From Armatimonadota bacterium (GTDB lineage: Bacteria > Armatimonadota > UBA10988), in assembly GCA_016235455.1 (NCBI GenBank), contig JACRKZ010000067.1, positions 111,732 through 175,731 of the forward strand: a stretch of DNA of 64,000 bases, read 5' to 3'. The notes under the pieces are model-generated. The model had not been told where the DNA came from, searched no databases, and saw only the letters and a list, made by a program, of their open reading frames with translations. Shown here in pieces: positions 18,158 to 28,210 of the stretch (position 1 is the stretch's first letter; each line of letters begins with the position of its first letter). A program made the translations under genes and the position numbers.

Positions 18158-18383
18158 CGGCCGCCTCCGCGTTGGCCGCCAGTTCACGGAACAGGGCCAG
18201 CGACGCCTCGGCCTCGTCGGCATCGAGGCGCGTGATGGCGAAGCCGGCGTGCACAATGACGTGGTCGCCCACAGCCACCTCGTCCAGCAGGTCGGCGCGC
18301 GCGCGCTGAGTCACGCCATCAAGCTCGACGACGACCTCATTGCCCTCCACCGCCGTCACCTTCATCGGTACCGCCAAACACAT
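18150..18383 (-). CDS. hypC: Hydrogenase maturation chaperone HypC
   Basis: 77 aa. It has the invariant MCLAVP start, whose Cys2 binds the Fe ligand intermediate after Met removal, then a small OB-like fold (VELDGVTQRARADLLDEVAVGDHVIVHAGFAI). It partners HypD and the hydrogenase large-subunit precursor. It lies 1 bp after the hypF stop and overlaps hypD, so hypF-hypC-hypD form one transcription unit. Confidence 0.95.
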   Translation of the reverse strand: MCLAVPMKVTAVEGNEVVVELDGVTQRARADLLDEVAVGDHVIVHAGFAITRLDADEAEASLALFRELAANAEAADA

Positions 18384-18384
18384 G

Positions 18385-20604
18385 TCAGTCTCCAGCCAGG
18401 CGCGCCCGCGCCACCGCCGCCTGCCCCAGGCTCAGGCCGCCGTCGTTGGGCGGCACCCGGCGGTGCGTCAGCACCTCGAAGCCTCTATTGTGCAACCGAT
18501 CGGCCAATTCGGACAATAGGGTCACATTTTGCATACAGCCGCCCGACAGCGCCACGACGGCCACGCTGTGCTGCTCGCGCAGGCGCTCACAGAGCCGCGC
18601 GGTGGCCTCGGCCAGGCCGCGATGGAAAGCACCGGCCGCGGGACCGGAGCGCCGCCACAACCAGTCGACCGCGGGGCGCCAGTCGATCTCGTCCGCGCTC
18701 ACGTCGAACGGTGCCACATCGCCGCCGGCCCGGCACGCTCCCTCGAGCAGGATGGCGGCCTCGCCTTCGTAGCGACTGACGCTGCCTACGCCGGCCAGCG
18801 CTGCCGCGGCGTCGAACAGCCGGCCGGCGCTGGAGGTGGGCAGGCAGGCGAACCCGCTGGCCACCATGGCCGCTACCGCGTCGAAGCGCTCGGGCTCGAC
18901 GCCCAGCCGCGCGGCATCGAGCGACACCCCGGCCTGCGCGGCCAGGGCCACGGCCACGCGCCAGCCCTGGCGCACAGCCGACTCGCCGCCCGGCAGCACG
19001 AAGGGGCGCAAGCGGCCGACGCGCCGGTAGTCGCGCCGGTCGCCGAGCAGGATTTCGCCGCCCCAGACCGAGCCATCGGGCCCCCAGCCGGTGCCATCGA
19101 AGCAGACGCCGAGCAGCCTGTCATGCCGCCCGTTGTCGGCCAGGCAGGCGGCCAGATGGGCATGGTGGTGCTGCACGCCGACCAGCACCTGGCCTTCGCG
19201 CACGGCCCGCTCGAGGGCGTAGCGCGTGGCCCAGTAGTCGGGGTGCAGGTCGTGGGCCAGCACCGTCGGCTGGAGCCGGAACAGCCGCTCGAAGTCAGCG
19301 ATGCCGGTCTCGAAGGCAGCCAGCGCCAGGTCGTTCTCCAGATCGCCGATGTGGTGCGAGAGGAACGCCTCGCCGCCGCGCGTGAGGCAGAAGGTGTTCT
19401 TCTGGTGGCTGCCGACCGCCAGCACGGTCGCCTCGCCGTGGTCGTCCAGCGCCAGTGGCACCGGCGCATAGCCGCGCGACCGCCGGTAGGGCAGCAGCCG
19501 GCCCCGCCAGACCCGCACCACGCTGTCGTCGCAGCGGCGCTCGATGGGCCGGTTGTGGCTGAGGATGGCGTCGGCGACACCGTCCAGCCGCGTCCGCACC
19601 TCGGCGTCCACGTAGGCGATGGGTTCGTCGGTCAGGTTGCCCGAGGTCATCACCAGTGGGCCAGCCATGGCGGCGAGCAGCAGGTGATGCAGCGGCGTGT
19701 AGGCCAGCATGACGCCGAGCGTGGTCTGGCCCGGCGCCACCGACGGCGCGAGGCCGTTGTCGGCGCGCGGCGAGAGGAGCACGATCGGCGCGGCGGGCGA
19801 AGTCAGCAATTCGGCCTCGGCGGCGCTCACCGCGGCGATGCCGCGGGCCTCGTCGAGACCGGCGACCATGACCGCCAGCGGCTTGGCCTCGCGGTGCTTC
19901 CGGTCGCGCAGCCGACGGATGGCGTCGTCGTTCCGCGCATCGACCGCCAGGTGGTAGCCGCCCAACCCTTTGACCGCGACGATCTGGCCGGCATGCAGGC
20001 GGGCCGTCGCGTCGTCAAGTGCCGATGCCAGCCGCGGCCCACACACCGCGCAGGCCGTCGGCTGCGCATGGAAGCGGCGGTCGGCCGGGTCGTCATACTC
20101 GCGCTGGCAGTCGGGGCACAGCGCAAAACCGGCCATGGTGGTGTTGGCGCGATCGTAGGGCAGGTCGCGCACGATGCTGAAGCGCGGGCCGCAATGGGTG
20201 CAGTTGAGGAACGGGTAGCCGAGGCGCCGGTCGGCCGGATCGAACAGCTCGCGCCGACACTCGGGGCAGGTGGCCAGGTCGGGCAGCACCCAAGCCTCGG
20301 CCAGTCCACCGGCGCAGCTGGCACCGATGACGAATCCTGGCTCGCCCGTGGCCGGCAGCAGCTCCTGGTCGAGCCGCTCGATGTAGCCGGGCGCGGGCAA
20401 CTCGGCGCGCAAGCGCGCGACGAATGCGGCGAGCCGCGGGAGCGTGCCCTCGACCTCGATGCGGGCGCCGAGCAGGTCGTTGCGGACCAGGCCGGCCAGG
20501 CCGAGTTCGCCCGCCAGCCGGTGGACAAACGGCCGGAAACCCACGCCCTGTACCAGGCCGCGCGCGGTCAGTGCCCATCGCTGCTTCGTCGGGTCGGTGG
20601 TCAC
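18385..20604 (-). CDS. hypF: Carbamoyltransferase HypF
   Basis: 739 aa. It makes the cyanide ligands of [NiFe] hydrogenases from carbamoyl phosphate. Domains in order: acylphosphatase (ARGLVQGVGFRPFVHRLA, residues 12-90); two CxxC zinc-finger pairs (CPECRREL...CTHCGPRF, then CPDCQREY...CAVCGPRL); a YrdC-like domain (VAVKGLGGYHLAVDARND onward); and a C-terminal Kae1-like carbamoyltransferase with the His cluster VGVQHHHAHLAACLAD. The start is a GTG at 20604. Head of the hypFCD unit. The slightly short length for the family reflects compact linkers; all motifs are present. Confidence 0.95.
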   Translation of the reverse strand: MTTDPTKQRWALTARGLVQGVGFRPFVHRLAGELGLAGLVRNDLLGARIEVEGTLPRLAAFVARLRAELPAPGYIERLDQELLPATGEPGFVIGASCAGGLAEAWVLPDLATCPECRRELFDPADRRLGYPFLNCTHCGPRFSIVRDLPYDRANTTMAGFALCPDCQREYDDPADRRFHAQPTACAVCGPRLASALDDATARLHAGQIVAVKGLGGYHLAVDARNDDAIRRLRDRKHREAKPLAVMVAGLDEARGIAAVSAAEAELLTSPAAPIVLLSPRADNGLAPSVAPGQTTLGVMLAYTPLHHLLLAAMAGPLVMTSGNLTDEPIAYVDAEVRTRLDGVADAILSHNRPIERRCDDSVVRVWRGRLLPYRRSRGYAPVPLALDDHGEATVLAVGSHQKNTFCLTRGGEAFLSHHIGDLENDLALAAFETGIADFERLFRLQPTVLAHDLHPDYWATRYALERAVREGQVLVGVQHHHAHLAACLADNGRHDRLLGVCFDGTGWGPDGSVWGGEILLGDRRDYRRVGRLRPFVLPGGESAVRQGWRVAVALAAQAGVSLDAARLGVEPERFDAVAAMVASGFACLPTSSAGRLFDAAAALAGVGSVSRYEGEAAILLEGACRAGGDVAPFDVSADEIDWRPAVDWLWRRSGPAAGAFHRGLAEATARLCERLREQHSVAVVALSGGCMQNVTLLSELADRLHNRGFEVLTHRRVPPNDGGLSLGQAAVARARLAGD

Positions 20605-20679
20605 AGTTACGCATCATACAACGGGGCGGCTGGCGCGTAGCGAGGCAGGTGCGACTCCGCCCGCGGCGAAGCCACCGCC

Positions 20680-21957
20680 ATGAGTCATCCATTGTCGGTT
20701 GCCATCATCGGTCTGGGCGGGTTTGCGGCCAGTCACCATGCCGCGTTGCGCCGGCTGGAAGCAGCGGGCACGGCACGCCTGGTGGCCACTTGCGACCCGC
20801 GGCCCGACGCTTTCCTCGACCAGATGGCCGAGTGGCAGTTCGGCCCGCGCGGCGTGCGGGTGTTCGACGACTGGCAGGCCATGCTGGCCGCGTGCGCGCA
20901 CGAACTCGACATGGTCACCATCCCCACGCCCATCCCACTGCACGCCGCCATGCATCAGGCCTGCGTCGAGCTGGGCCTGCCGGTCTACCTGGAGAAGCCG
21001 CCGACGCTGTGGTGGGAGGAGCTCGACGCGATGATCGGCGTCGACGAGCAGGCGGCGCGCCTGACCAACGTCGGCTTCAACTGGATCGTCGACCCGCAGC
21101 GACGGGCGCTCAAGACGCGCCTTCTGAGCGCCGAGTTCGGCCCACTGCGGCGGGTGAGCGTGTGGGGTTACTGGCCGCGGCCGGCGAGTTACTACCAGCG
21201 CAACGGCTGGGCCGGGCGCCTGCTGCTCGATGGCCGGCCGGTGCTGGATTCGCCCATGGGCAACGCGCTGGCGCATCTGCTGCACAACACGCTGTTCTGG
21301 GCCGGCGACCAGCCGTGGACCTGGGGCATGCCGCGCTCGGTGCGCGCCGAGCTCTACCGCGCCCACGCCATCGAGGGCACGGACACCGTCTTCCTGACCG
21401 CCCAACTCGACCGCGAGGTTGAGCTGCGGCTGGCCATGACGCACGCCTGCCCCGAGACGAGTCAGGGCGAGGTCATCGAGTGTGCGGACGCGCGCATCAC
21501 CTACCACGCCGGTGAGTGGGTCCTCGGCCAGCCCCAGCAGCGCGCGGTGATCGACTGGGCCGATGGCCGGCAGGAGACGCTGCTCGACACCACGCACGCG
21601 GACTACATGGCGGCCAACCTGGCCGACTACGTCGCCTATGTGCATGGCAAGACCGACCGGCCGCTGACCACGCTGGCCGACAGCCGTCCGCTGGTCTGGC
21701 TCAACGACCTGGCGTACCTGGCGTCGGCCGGCATCACCACGGTCGCCGAGCCGAGCCTGACGCACGACGGGCGCGGCGGCGTGGCCATCGACGGGGTGAG
21801 CAAGGCGGGCGACGAGCTGCTGGCCAGCGGGCGGCTGCCGTCGGAGCAGAGGAAGGGCTGGGCCGTGGCGGGCGGCGTGGCCACGGCGGCGGATCTACCG
21901 AAGCTGCGGACACTCCTCGACCGGCTTACCTCACGCCCGGATCGGCCTGCCCGTTGA
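20680..21957 (+). CDS. Gfo/Idh/MocA-family oxidoreductase
   Basis: 425 aa. A Rossmann NAD(P)-binding N-terminus ([18 protein letters not shown]) is followed by [15 protein letters not shown], whose Lys is the usual catalytic residue; the C-terminal alpha/beta domain binds the sugar. No signal peptide is seen, so it acts in the cytoplasm, probably oxidising or interconverting a sugar or cyclitol. Its last 32 bases overlap the 3' end of pseudopilin 3 on the other strand. It is divergent from hypF with a 75-bp gap. Confidence 0.85.
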   Translation: MSHPLSVAIIGLGGFAASHHAALRRLEAAGTARLVATCDPRPDAFLDQMAEWQFGPRGVRVFDDWQAMLAACAHELDMVTIPTPIPLHAAMHQACVELGLPVYLEKPPTLWWEELDAMIGVDEQAARLTNVGFNWIVDPQRRALKTRLLSAEFGPLRRVSVWGYWPRPASYYQRNGWAGRLLLDGRPVLDSPMGNALAHLLHNTLFWAGDQPWTWGMPRSVRAELYRAHAIEGTDTVFLTAQLDREVELRLAMTHACPETSQGEVIECADARITYHAGEWVLGQPQQRAVIDWADGRQETLLDTTHADYMAANLADYVAYVHGKTDRPLTTLADSRPLVWLNDLAYLASAGITTVAEPSLTHDGRGGVAIDGVSKAGDELLASGRLPSEQRKGWAVAGGVATAADLPKLRTLLDRLTSRPDRPAR

Positions 21958-22678
21958 ACCAACCGTTGTCGGGGTTGCCGTCACGGTCGAAATCGTCCAG
22001 TGCGCCGCGAGTCAGCGCCTTGGCATGCCCGTCGGCGAAGGTGACGTTGACCGTGTCCAGATGGCGCGCGGCCGGCTTGGCGCGGCAGCCGTCGGCGCCG
22101 CTGCCACCCTCGGCGCCTTCGCCGTAGTACCCGCTCGCTTTGCCACTGCCGCGAGCCGAGACATACGGCGGATCGACCACGTACTCACCGGCGCCGAGTG
22201 AACCGTCGTCGCGCCGCACGCCGGCGGTGTCGGCCAGGGCGACCGTCTGGGCCGGCACCTGGATCTGCGCGTCGACCGCCGTCCAGGGGAAGCGGCTGTT
22301 GCCCAGGTACTGGTAGTTGTAGCCCAAGCCGCCGAAGGTGGCCGTCGGATCGACCACGAACCGCTTGGCCATGTCGGCCGGGGCGGTGGGACAGCGGTAG
22401 GCCTGCACGTTCCTCACGTACGGGTAGATGTAGTCCGGCCACTTGGGCCGCACAGGCGCACTGGACGGCGCGGACATGAACGGATAGGCCTCGTAGTCGG
22501 TCACGTACATGGCCAGCGCGGCGCCCAGCTGCTTGCCCTGGCTCAGACACGAGATGGCCCGCGCCTTCTCGCGCGCTTTGGCGAACACGGGAAACAGGAT
22601 GGCGGCGAGGATCGCGATGATGGCGATGACCACCAGCAGTTCGATGAGCGTGAACGCCGCACCACGTCGACCAGTCAC
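21926..22678 (-). CDS. Pseudopilin 3 (H-X9-DG type)
   Basis: 250 aa with a GTG start at 22678 ([13 protein letters not shown]). The frame continues upstream but only as a shadow of the divergent GH127-like gene; GGGGA sits seven bases before [23 protein letters not shown] and [16 protein letters not shown] are identical in kind to the other copies. The variable domain ends with [12 protein letters not shown] (H-x9-DG) and then a [13 protein letters not shown] stretch resembling a calcium-binding Asp-rich loop. The -1 residue at the cleavage site is Ala. Confidence 0.88.
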   Translation of the reverse strand: MTGRRGAAFTLIELLVVIAIIAILAAILFPVFAKAREKARAISCLSQGKQLGAALAMYVTDYEAYPFMSAPSSAPVRPKWPDYIYPYVRNVQAYRCPTAPADMAKRFVVDPTATFGGLGYNYQYLGNSRFPWTAVDAQIQVPAQTVALADTAGVRRDDGSLGAGEYVVDPPYVSARGSGKASGYYGEGAEGGSGADGCRAKPAARHLDTVNVTFADGHAKALTRGALDDFDRDGNPDNGWFNGQADPGVR

Positions 22679-22793
22679 AATGCAGTCCCCAACGACGCCG
22701 ATCGTAGCAGACCCAGTGCTGGATTTCGGTGAGCGGCGGAAGAGATCCGCGCGAGTCCGGCGAAACGGGGGCGGGTGACGCGGGAGCACACGG

Positions 22794-24512
22794 ATGTGGC
22801 GAGCAGGCGGACTCTGGTCGGTGATGGCGATGGCAGTGGTCGGCGCGGCGGCCGACGCCGCGGCTGAGCCCCGCGTGGTGGTGGGCGGCGAGATCGGCCG
22901 CGCCGCGCAGGCGGCCTTCGGTCGGCTGACCACGGCGCCGTTCGACTCGCTGGCCTGGCTGCGCGCCGACCTGACCGGCGAGCAGGCGTCACCCCACGAC
23001 GGCCAGTGGGGCCATCTGCTCAACCGGCCGTTCAAGAACTACTCGGGCGACATCTCGGGCCGCTACGTCGAGGTCATGGCGCTGCATTCGCGCGGCCAGA
23101 TCGACGCGGGCTCGCTGCTGGCCAAACTGCAGGCCGAGGTGCCCGGCCAGCAGCGCGACGGCGGCTACTTCTCCGCGTTCGGCACCATCGACTGGCAGCA
23201 GCCCATCGACTTTGGCAACCAGGGCCTGAGCCAGCGCATGATGCCCGCGCTGTGGGGCAACAGCCGCCTGCTCTGCGGTCTGGTCCAGGCGTACCAGGCC
23301 GGCGGCGGCGAAAGCCTGCTGGCCTCGGCCCGTCGCCTCGGCGACTTCTACGTCGGCCTGCTGCCACGCTTCTGCGATCCGGCGCGCATGGCTGAGTATC
23401 AGGGCGGCGACACCTATGCCGCGGGCTACCCCATCTGCTACTTCCCGGCCATGGAGGGCCTGGTGCGGTTGTACCGCGTGACCCGCGACGCGCGCTATGT
23501 CGACACCGCGGCCCGTATGGCCGAGTTCCTCAAGCCGTTCGACCGCCTGCCCATCGACCATGCGCACGGCATGTTGTGCAACCAGGTGGCGCTGCTGATG
23601 CTGTACCAGGAAACCGGGCAGACGCCGTATCTGGCGCGCGTTGAGCAGCGCTGGGACGACCTGGTGGCGGGCGGCTACATCAACCCCGCCGGCGGCATCC
23701 TGGAGAAGTGCCGGCTGGCGTTCGACCGCGACGAAGGCTGCGCGCTGGCCGACTGGCTGCGGCTCAACCTGGAGCTGGGCCGTGTCACGGGCAAGGCGCG
23801 CTACTACGCCATGGCCGAGCGCACGTTGCACAACCACCTGCTGCGCAATCAGAGCGCCGCCGGTGGGTTCGGCCACCGCCACATGACCTGCGACGCGGGC
23901 GGCGTAGTGGGCTTCCAGCCGGGCATCGAGGAGTCCACCTGGTGCTGCGACTTCCACGGCGCACTGGCGCTCGAACTGCTCGGCGGCTACCTCGTCGAGC
24001 GCACGGCTGGCCGCATCATGCTGCCACTGGTGCTGGACTTCAGCTGGAGCGCCGACGGCGCGACGCTGACCTCGGCCATGAGCGCGGGCCAGGGCGCGCA
24101 GGAGATCAGTCGCCAGACGGTGATGCTGACGGGCGCGCCGGCCACGACGCTCACCGTGCGCCGGCCGGCATGGGCCGACAGCGTGACGGCCATCGGCGCG
24201 GACGGCAAGAGCCTGGCGCTGACCACCCAAGGCGACACCGTATCCACCAGCCGGCCCGTGACCGAGGCCACGTTCATCTACGTGGGCAAGCTGTTTGCCG
24301 AGGACCGGCGCTGCGCGCGGCTGGCCACGGGGCCGGCGGCGGGCGGGGAGTTCGTGCTGTGCTACGGCCCGAAGCTGCTCGCGCTCGACGCCGATAGCAC
24401 CCCCGCGGTGGCTTGGCCGGCGACGCTGGCCGACCTGACCGCGCAGGGCTGGCGGCCGTTGCCGGCGCCGAGCGCCAAGGCGGTGCGGATCGTGGCGACG
24501 CGGCGGCCGTGA
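22794..24512 (+). CDS. Secreted GH127-like (DUF1680) glycoside hydrolase
   Basis: 572 aa. A signal peptide ([20 protein letters not shown]) is followed by a long all-helical domain typical of an (alpha/alpha)6 barrel and a beta-sandwich C-terminus. In characterised GH127 beta-L-arabinofuranosidases a zinc ion is held by Glu-x-Cys and a Cys-Cys pair, one of which is the nucleophile. Here I see DEGCALADW (around residues 313-316) and STWCCDFHG (around 380-385), so that site seems kept. It probably releases arabinose or a similar sugar from plant polymers outside the cytoplasm. Substrate not provable from sequence; DUF1680 includes proteins with other activities. Confidence 0.75.
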   Translation: MWRAGGLWSVMAMAVVGAAADAAAEPRVVVGGEIGRAAQAAFGRLTTAPFDSLAWLRADLTGEQASPHDGQWGHLLNRPFKNYSGDISGRYVEVMALHSRGQIDAGSLLAKLQAEVPGQQRDGGYFSAFGTIDWQQPIDFGNQGLSQRMMPALWGNSRLLCGLVQAYQAGGGESLLASARRLGDFYVGLLPRFCDPARMAEYQGGDTYAAGYPICYFPAMEGLVRLYRVTRDARYVDTAARMAEFLKPFDRLPIDHAHGMLCNQVALLMLYQETGQTPYLARVEQRWDDLVAGGYINPAGGILEKCRLAFDRDEGCALADWLRLNLELGRVTGKARYYAMAERTLHNHLLRNQSAAGGFGHRHMTCDAGGVVGFQPGIEESTWCCDFHGALALELLGGYLVERTAGRIMLPLVLDFSWSADGATLTSAMSAGQGAQEISRQTVMLTGAPATTLTVRRPAWADSVTAIGADGKSLALTTQGDTVSTSRPVTEATFIYVGKLFAEDRRCARLATGPAAGGEFVLCYGPKLLALDADSTPAVAWPATLADLTAQGWRPLPAPSAKAVRIVATRRP

Positions 24513-24519
24513 GCGGCGG

Positions 24520-24819
24520 CTATGCAGCCAGAAGCGGCGCCCCAAGCCCGGCCACGCTGCGTTCGACCGCCTGCTGCCAGTCCGGTTGCGACAGCGGATC
24601 GCCGCCCGTTCCATACTGGCGCCAGTAGCCAACGACGGTCAGGCCAACGACCTGGTCGTCGTCGAGCAGCCGCATGACGTGAGACCCGCTGGCATCCTCC
24701 TCGCCATACACCTCGTCGTCACGGTGGGCGAGCAGGCGGAGGTAGAGCACATCGTTGCGGACGTCGTAGTGGTAGAACAGGGCGCCCATCGAGACGCCTT
24801 CCACTGTCTCTACGGCCAT
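24520..24819 (-). CDS. DUF2283-like small protein
   Basis: 99 aa; start at the ATG 24819 (MAVETVEGVSM), since the longer frame only mirrors the upstream gene. The core (FYHYDVRNDVLYLRLLAHRDDEVYGE ... VMRLLDDDQVVGLTVVGYWRQ) follows the DUF2283 pattern of a short Y-D-x-x-x-D-x-L-Y strand followed by a D-x-D-G-x-V-V-G-x-x-I strand. DUF2283 proteins often occur beside small nuclease or toxin-like genes. It overlaps the upstream gene by 10 bp, so the two are co-translated. Confidence 0.65.
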   Translation of the reverse strand: MAVETVEGVSMGALFYHYDVRNDVLYLRLLAHRDDEVYGEEDASGSHVMRLLDDDQVVGLTVVGYWRQYGTGGDPLSQPDWQQAVERSVAGLGAPLLAA

Positions 24820-25154
24820 AGCTGGCTCCCATTGCCCACCCTCTTGACCAGGTGGGCGGTCTTCACGATGCGCTTGGCGCCCGCCGCGTCGCGCACTTCC
24901 TCTGTTGCGACCATGATGAGCAGACCTGCCCTGCCGCACGGTCCGTAGTACTGCACGCCTGTCGGGTGCGCCGTGCGATTGGCGCTCTCAGTGACCACCG
25001 CCGGTGCAGTGATCGCGGCCTCGACCCAGGCCCGGTACCGCGCCAACTCGGGATGCCCGACCAGAAATTGGCGTGCCCAGGTGTCGTCCGCCAGTGTGAC
25101 GCAGCGGCCCTGCGGGTCAACCAGCGTGGTTCTGGCATGAGCCCACCTGCCCAT
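24810..25154 (-). CDS. Small protein resembling PBECR/phage-nuclease-like family
   Basis: 114 aa, ATG at 25154, one base after the icd stop. The pattern W-x-x-x-x-x-x-HPEL-x-x-Y (around residues 27-40), then GVQYYGP and a final KTAHLVKRVG, recalls the barnase-EndoU-ColicinE5/RelE-like fold proteins (PBECR group) that pair with DUF2283 genes. That would make the pair a toxin-antitoxin-like module, but catalytic residues cannot be confirmed by eye. It could equally be an uncharacterised regulatory pair. Confidence 0.45.
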   Translation of the reverse strand: MGRWAHARTTLVDPQGRCVTLADDTWARQFLVGHPELARYRAWVEAAITAPAVVTESANRTAHPTGVQYYGPCGRAGLLIMVATEEVRDAAGAKRIVKTAHLVKRVGNGSQLWP

Positions 25155-25155
25155 T

Positions 25156-26394
25156 CTACATCCGCGCGATCATCGCATCCGCGAACTCGCTCGTCTTCAG
25201 CAACGTCGCACCCTCCATCAGCCGCTCGAAATCGTACGTCACGGTCTTCGCGGCGATGGTCTGCTCCAGCGCGGTGATGATCAGGTCGGCCGCCTCGGTC
25301 CAGCCCAGGTAGCGCAGCATCATCTCACCCGAGAGGATGACGCTGCCGGGGTTGACCTGGTCCAGCCCGGCGTAGCGCGGCGCGGTGCCGTGAGTGGCCT
25401 CGAAGACCGCGTGACCCGAGTCGTAGTTGATGTTGCCGCCCGGCGCGATGCCGATGCCGCCCACCTGCGCGGCCAGGGCGTCGCTCAGGTAGTCGCCGTT
25501 GAGGTTCAGCGTGGCGATCACATCGAACTCGCCCGGGCGCGTGAGCACCTGCTGCAGCGCGATGTCGGCGATGGCGTCCTTGATGATTAGGCCGCCGGGC
25601 AGCCGGCACCACGGGCCGCCGTCGATGGGCTCGGCGCCATACTTGTCCCGGGCGAGTTGGTAGCCCCAGTCGCGGAAGCCACCCTCGGTGAACTTCATGA
25701 TGTTGCCCTTGTGGACAATCGTCACGCTCTTGCGGCCTGTGGCCAGGGCATAGTCGATGGCCGCACCGACCAGCCGCTGCGAGCCCTCTTCACTGACGGG
25801 CTTCACGCCGAAGCTGCTGGTCTCAGGGAAGCGGATCTTCTTGACACCCATCTCGGCCTGCAGGAAGGCGAGGAACTTGGCCGCCTCGGGCGTGCCGGCC
25901 TTCCACTCGATCCCGGCGTAGATGTCCTCGGTGTTCTCGCGGAAGATGACCATGTCCACCAAATCGGGCCGCTTGACCGGCGAGGGCACGCCCTCGAACC
26001 AGCGCACGGGCCGCAGGCAGACATACAGGTCGAGATCCTGGCGCAAGGCCACGTTGAGCGAGCGGATACCGCCACCGATGGGCGTGGTCAACGGCCCCTT
26101 GATGCCCACCAGGTTGGTGCGGAAGGCTTCGGTGGTCTCTTCGGGCAGCCAGGTACCCACGGCGTCGTAGGCCTTCTGGCCGGCCAGCACTTCCATCCAG
26201 CCCAAGGCGCGCGCGCCGCCGTACGCCTTGGCGACCGCGGCGTCGAACACGCGCACGGCAGCACGCCAGATGTCGGGCCCGGTACCATCGCCCTCGATGA
26301 ACGGGATGATCGGCTTGTCCGGCACCTGCAGCACGTCGGTCTTGGTGATGGGCGCGGCGTCGGCGGGCGGAACAGGGCGATAGATCGTGCTCAC
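25156..26394 (-). CDS. icd: NADP-dependent isocitrate dehydrogenase
   Basis: 412 aa, E. coli-type homodimeric enzyme of the TCA cycle converting isocitrate to 2-oxoglutarate with CO2 release. [20 protein letters not shown] contains the substrate-binding Ser and Arg residues. [29 protein letters not shown] and [19 protein letters not shown] are the isocitrate and metal-binding parts; [21 protein letters not shown] holds the nucleotide loop. The start is a GTG at 26394 with GAGGGA upstream; a longer frame lacks homology. Followed by the DUF2283 pair. Confidence 0.96.
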   Translation of the reverse strand: MSTIYRPVPPADAAPITKTDVLQVPDKPIIPFIEGDGTGPDIWRAAVRVFDAAVAKAYGGARALGWMEVLAGQKAYDAVGTWLPEETTEAFRTNLVGIKGPLTTPIGGGIRSLNVALRQDLDLYVCLRPVRWFEGVPSPVKRPDLVDMVIFRENTEDIYAGIEWKAGTPEAAKFLAFLQAEMGVKKIRFPETSSFGVKPVSEEGSQRLVGAAIDYALATGRKSVTIVHKGNIMKFTEGGFRDWGYQLARDKYGAEPIDGGPWCRLPGGLIIKDAIADIALQQVLTRPGEFDVIATLNLNGDYLSDALAAQVGGIGIAPGGNINYDSGHAVFEATHGTAPRYAGLDQVNPGSVILSGEMMLRYLGWTEAADLIITALEQTIAAKTVTYDFERLMEGATLLKTSEFADAMIARM

Positions 26395-26455
26395 GGTGCT
26401 TCCCTCGGTTCTGGTGCGTTGACCGCCGATACCATACCAAGCCGAGGGGGTTCGG

Positions 26456-27232
26456 TCAACGCGTCGCGGTCCTGACGAACTCCAGCAGCGCCAGCCGCGC
26501 GGCATCGCCAGCGTTGGCGATGTTGTCGCCTACCGAACCGTGGTCGCGGTCGGCGATGCGCAGCGCGGTGGCGTTGGCGTGGCCGGCGGCGCGCAGCAAC
26601 GCCACGAGGAACTCGATCTCCTCGGCGCGCGTGGGCATGTCCTGGTCGGCATACATGGCCAACACCGGCGGCGCCTCGGCGCGGGCCCAGCGCACCGGCG
26701 CGGCGTCGTCGGCGATCAGTTCATAGAGGCTCAGGCCGCGTTCGGCACGAATGGCGTGGTGCGTCATGGTCTGGCCACTGACCGGAATGAGCCCGGCCAC
26801 CGCCCCCGCCGGCACGCCGGCCGCCGCCAGGTAGCCCGGATGCAGCCCGACGATGGCCGCCAGGTAGCCGCCCGCCGAGTGGCCTCCGATGAACAGACGG
26901 TTGGGGTTGCCGCCGTAGTGCGCGCAGTGCCGGTACGCCCACGCCACCGCCGCGGCGGCATCCTCGTTGTGCGCGGGATAGCAGGCCAGCGGATAGAGCC
27001 GGTAGTCGGGCATGACCACCAGCAGTCCCTCGTCAGCCAGCGCGCGCGCCACGGCCTGGTTGGCTTCGCCTTCCCTGCTGCCCTCTTCCAGCCCACCGCC
27101 GTAGAACCAGATGAGCACGTCGGCCGGCGCGCCCTCAGCGGACGCCGGTGGCAGGTAGATGTCCAGCTTGCAGCGGCGCTGCTCATAGTCGCTCAGGCCC
27201 GTGCCGGTCTTGTAGCTGATGTCGGTGATCAT
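26456..27232 (-). CDS. Alpha/beta-hydrolase fold esterase (cytoplasmic paralogue)
   Basis: 258 aa. The oxyanion motif is [11 protein letters not shown], the nucleophile elbow GHSAGGYL, and the acid/base residues are in [12 protein letters not shown] and the DRDHGSV His. This matches the hormone-sensitive-lipase/BD-FAE type carboxylesterases, which remove acyl groups from sugars or small esters. It starts at [10 protein letters not shown] (27232). No signal peptide. The gene is 10 bp downstream of a close paralogue that does have one; they share long identical stretches such as [12 protein letters not shown]. Confidence 0.85.
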   Translation of the reverse strand: MITDISYKTGTGLSDYEQRRCKLDIYLPPASAEGAPADVLIWFYGGGLEEGSREGEANQAVARALADEGLLVVMPDYRLYPLACYPAHNEDAAAAVAWAYRHCAHYGGNPNRLFIGGHSAGGYLAAIVGLHPGYLAAAGVPAGAVAGLIPVSGQTMTHHAIRAERGLSLYELIADDAAPVRWARAEAPPVLAMYADQDMPTRAEEIEFLVALLRAAGHANATALRIADRDHGSVGDNIANAGDAARLALLEFVRTATR

Positions 27233-27242
27233 GGTGCGCGCC

Positions 27243-28100
27243 TCACTTGGCCGCCGCGTAGCGCTTGACGAACTCGAGCAGCGCCATGCGTCCCGGGTCG
27301 CCATCGTCCTTGAGCTTGTCGGCCACGGTGCCGTGGTCGCGGCCGGCAACGCACAGGCCAGTCACCGCCTTGTGCCCCGCGGCCTTCAGCAGCGCCACCA
27401 GGAAGGCGTTCTCCTCGGCGCGGGCGGGCATGTCGTTGTCCGCGGACAGCACCAGCATCGGCGGCAACTCGGGCCGCACCCAGCGCACCGGTGCGGCGTC
27501 GTCGGCGGTAACCATGTAGCGGCTGATGCCGCGCTCCTCGCGAATGGTGTAGTGCGTCATGGTCTGGCCACTGACGGGTATGAGCCCGGCGATGGCGCTG
27601 GTCGGCACACCGACCGCCTTGAGGTACTCGGGGTCCATGCCGACGATGAGCGTCAGGTACCCGCCAGCCGAGTGGCCCCCGACAAACAGCCGGTCGGGGT
27701 CGCCGCCAAACTCGGCGATGTGCTGGTGCGCCCAGCCAACCGCGGCGGCGGCGTCTTGGATGTAGGCCGGATAGGTAGCCTTAGGGCTCAGCCGGTAGTC
27801 GGGCACGACCACCACCAGGCCCTCTTTGACCAGGCTGCGCGCGATGGCCACGGTGCCCGCGCCGTACTTCTCGCCGCCGGTCAGGCCGCCACCGTAGAAC
27901 CACACTAGCACGGGCGCCTTGGTCGCGCCGGGCGGCGAGTAGACGTCGAGCTTGCAGCGCGTGATCTCATAAGCGCTCAGCGAGTCGCCGGCCTTGTACG
28001 GCAGGTCGAGCTTGACCACCGGCTCGGCGGCCAGGCTGGCACTCGCCACCGCGGCCACCAACAGCAACAGGCCAACCGATCGCTTGATCATCGCGTGCAT
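27243..28100 (-). CDS. Alpha/beta-hydrolase fold esterase (secreted paralogue)
   Basis: 285 aa from the ATG at 28100, which has AAGGA upstream. An N-terminal signal peptide (VGLLLLVAAVASASLAAEP) is followed by the same catalytic layout as its neighbour: [33 protein letters not shown] and the His of GRDHGTV. It probably acts in the periplasm or outside the cell on acetylated or feruloylated saccharides. The pair looks like a tandem duplication split between two compartments. Confidence 0.87.
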   Translation of the reverse strand: MHAMIKRSVGLLLLVAAVASASLAAEPVVKLDLPYKAGDSLSAYEITRCKLDVYSPPGATKAPVLVWFYGGGLTGGEKYGAGTVAIARSLVKEGLVVVVPDYRLSPKATYPAYIQDAAAAVGWAHQHIAEFGGDPDRLFVGGHSAGGYLTLIVGMDPEYLKAVGVPTSAIAGLIPVSGQTMTHYTIREERGISRYMVTADDAAPVRWVRPELPPMLVLSADNDMPARAEENAFLVALLKAAGHKAVTGLCVAGRDHGTVADKLKDDGDPGRMALLEFVKRYAAAK

Positions 28101-28210
28101 GGCGTCCTTCCCATCTGGCTCTGATGGTAGCCGATGCCCGGCACGACGACCAGACTGGCTTCGCGCCGCTGGGCTTGATACACTGGCGCCCGATGCTGGA
28201 GATCGGTCGC

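Noticed and set aside
18529..20640. 703-aa plus-strand open frame opposite hypF
   Set aside because: It is the antisense of a convincing gene; Arg/Gly/Ala/His-rich composition and no domain. High GC third positions make such frames common.
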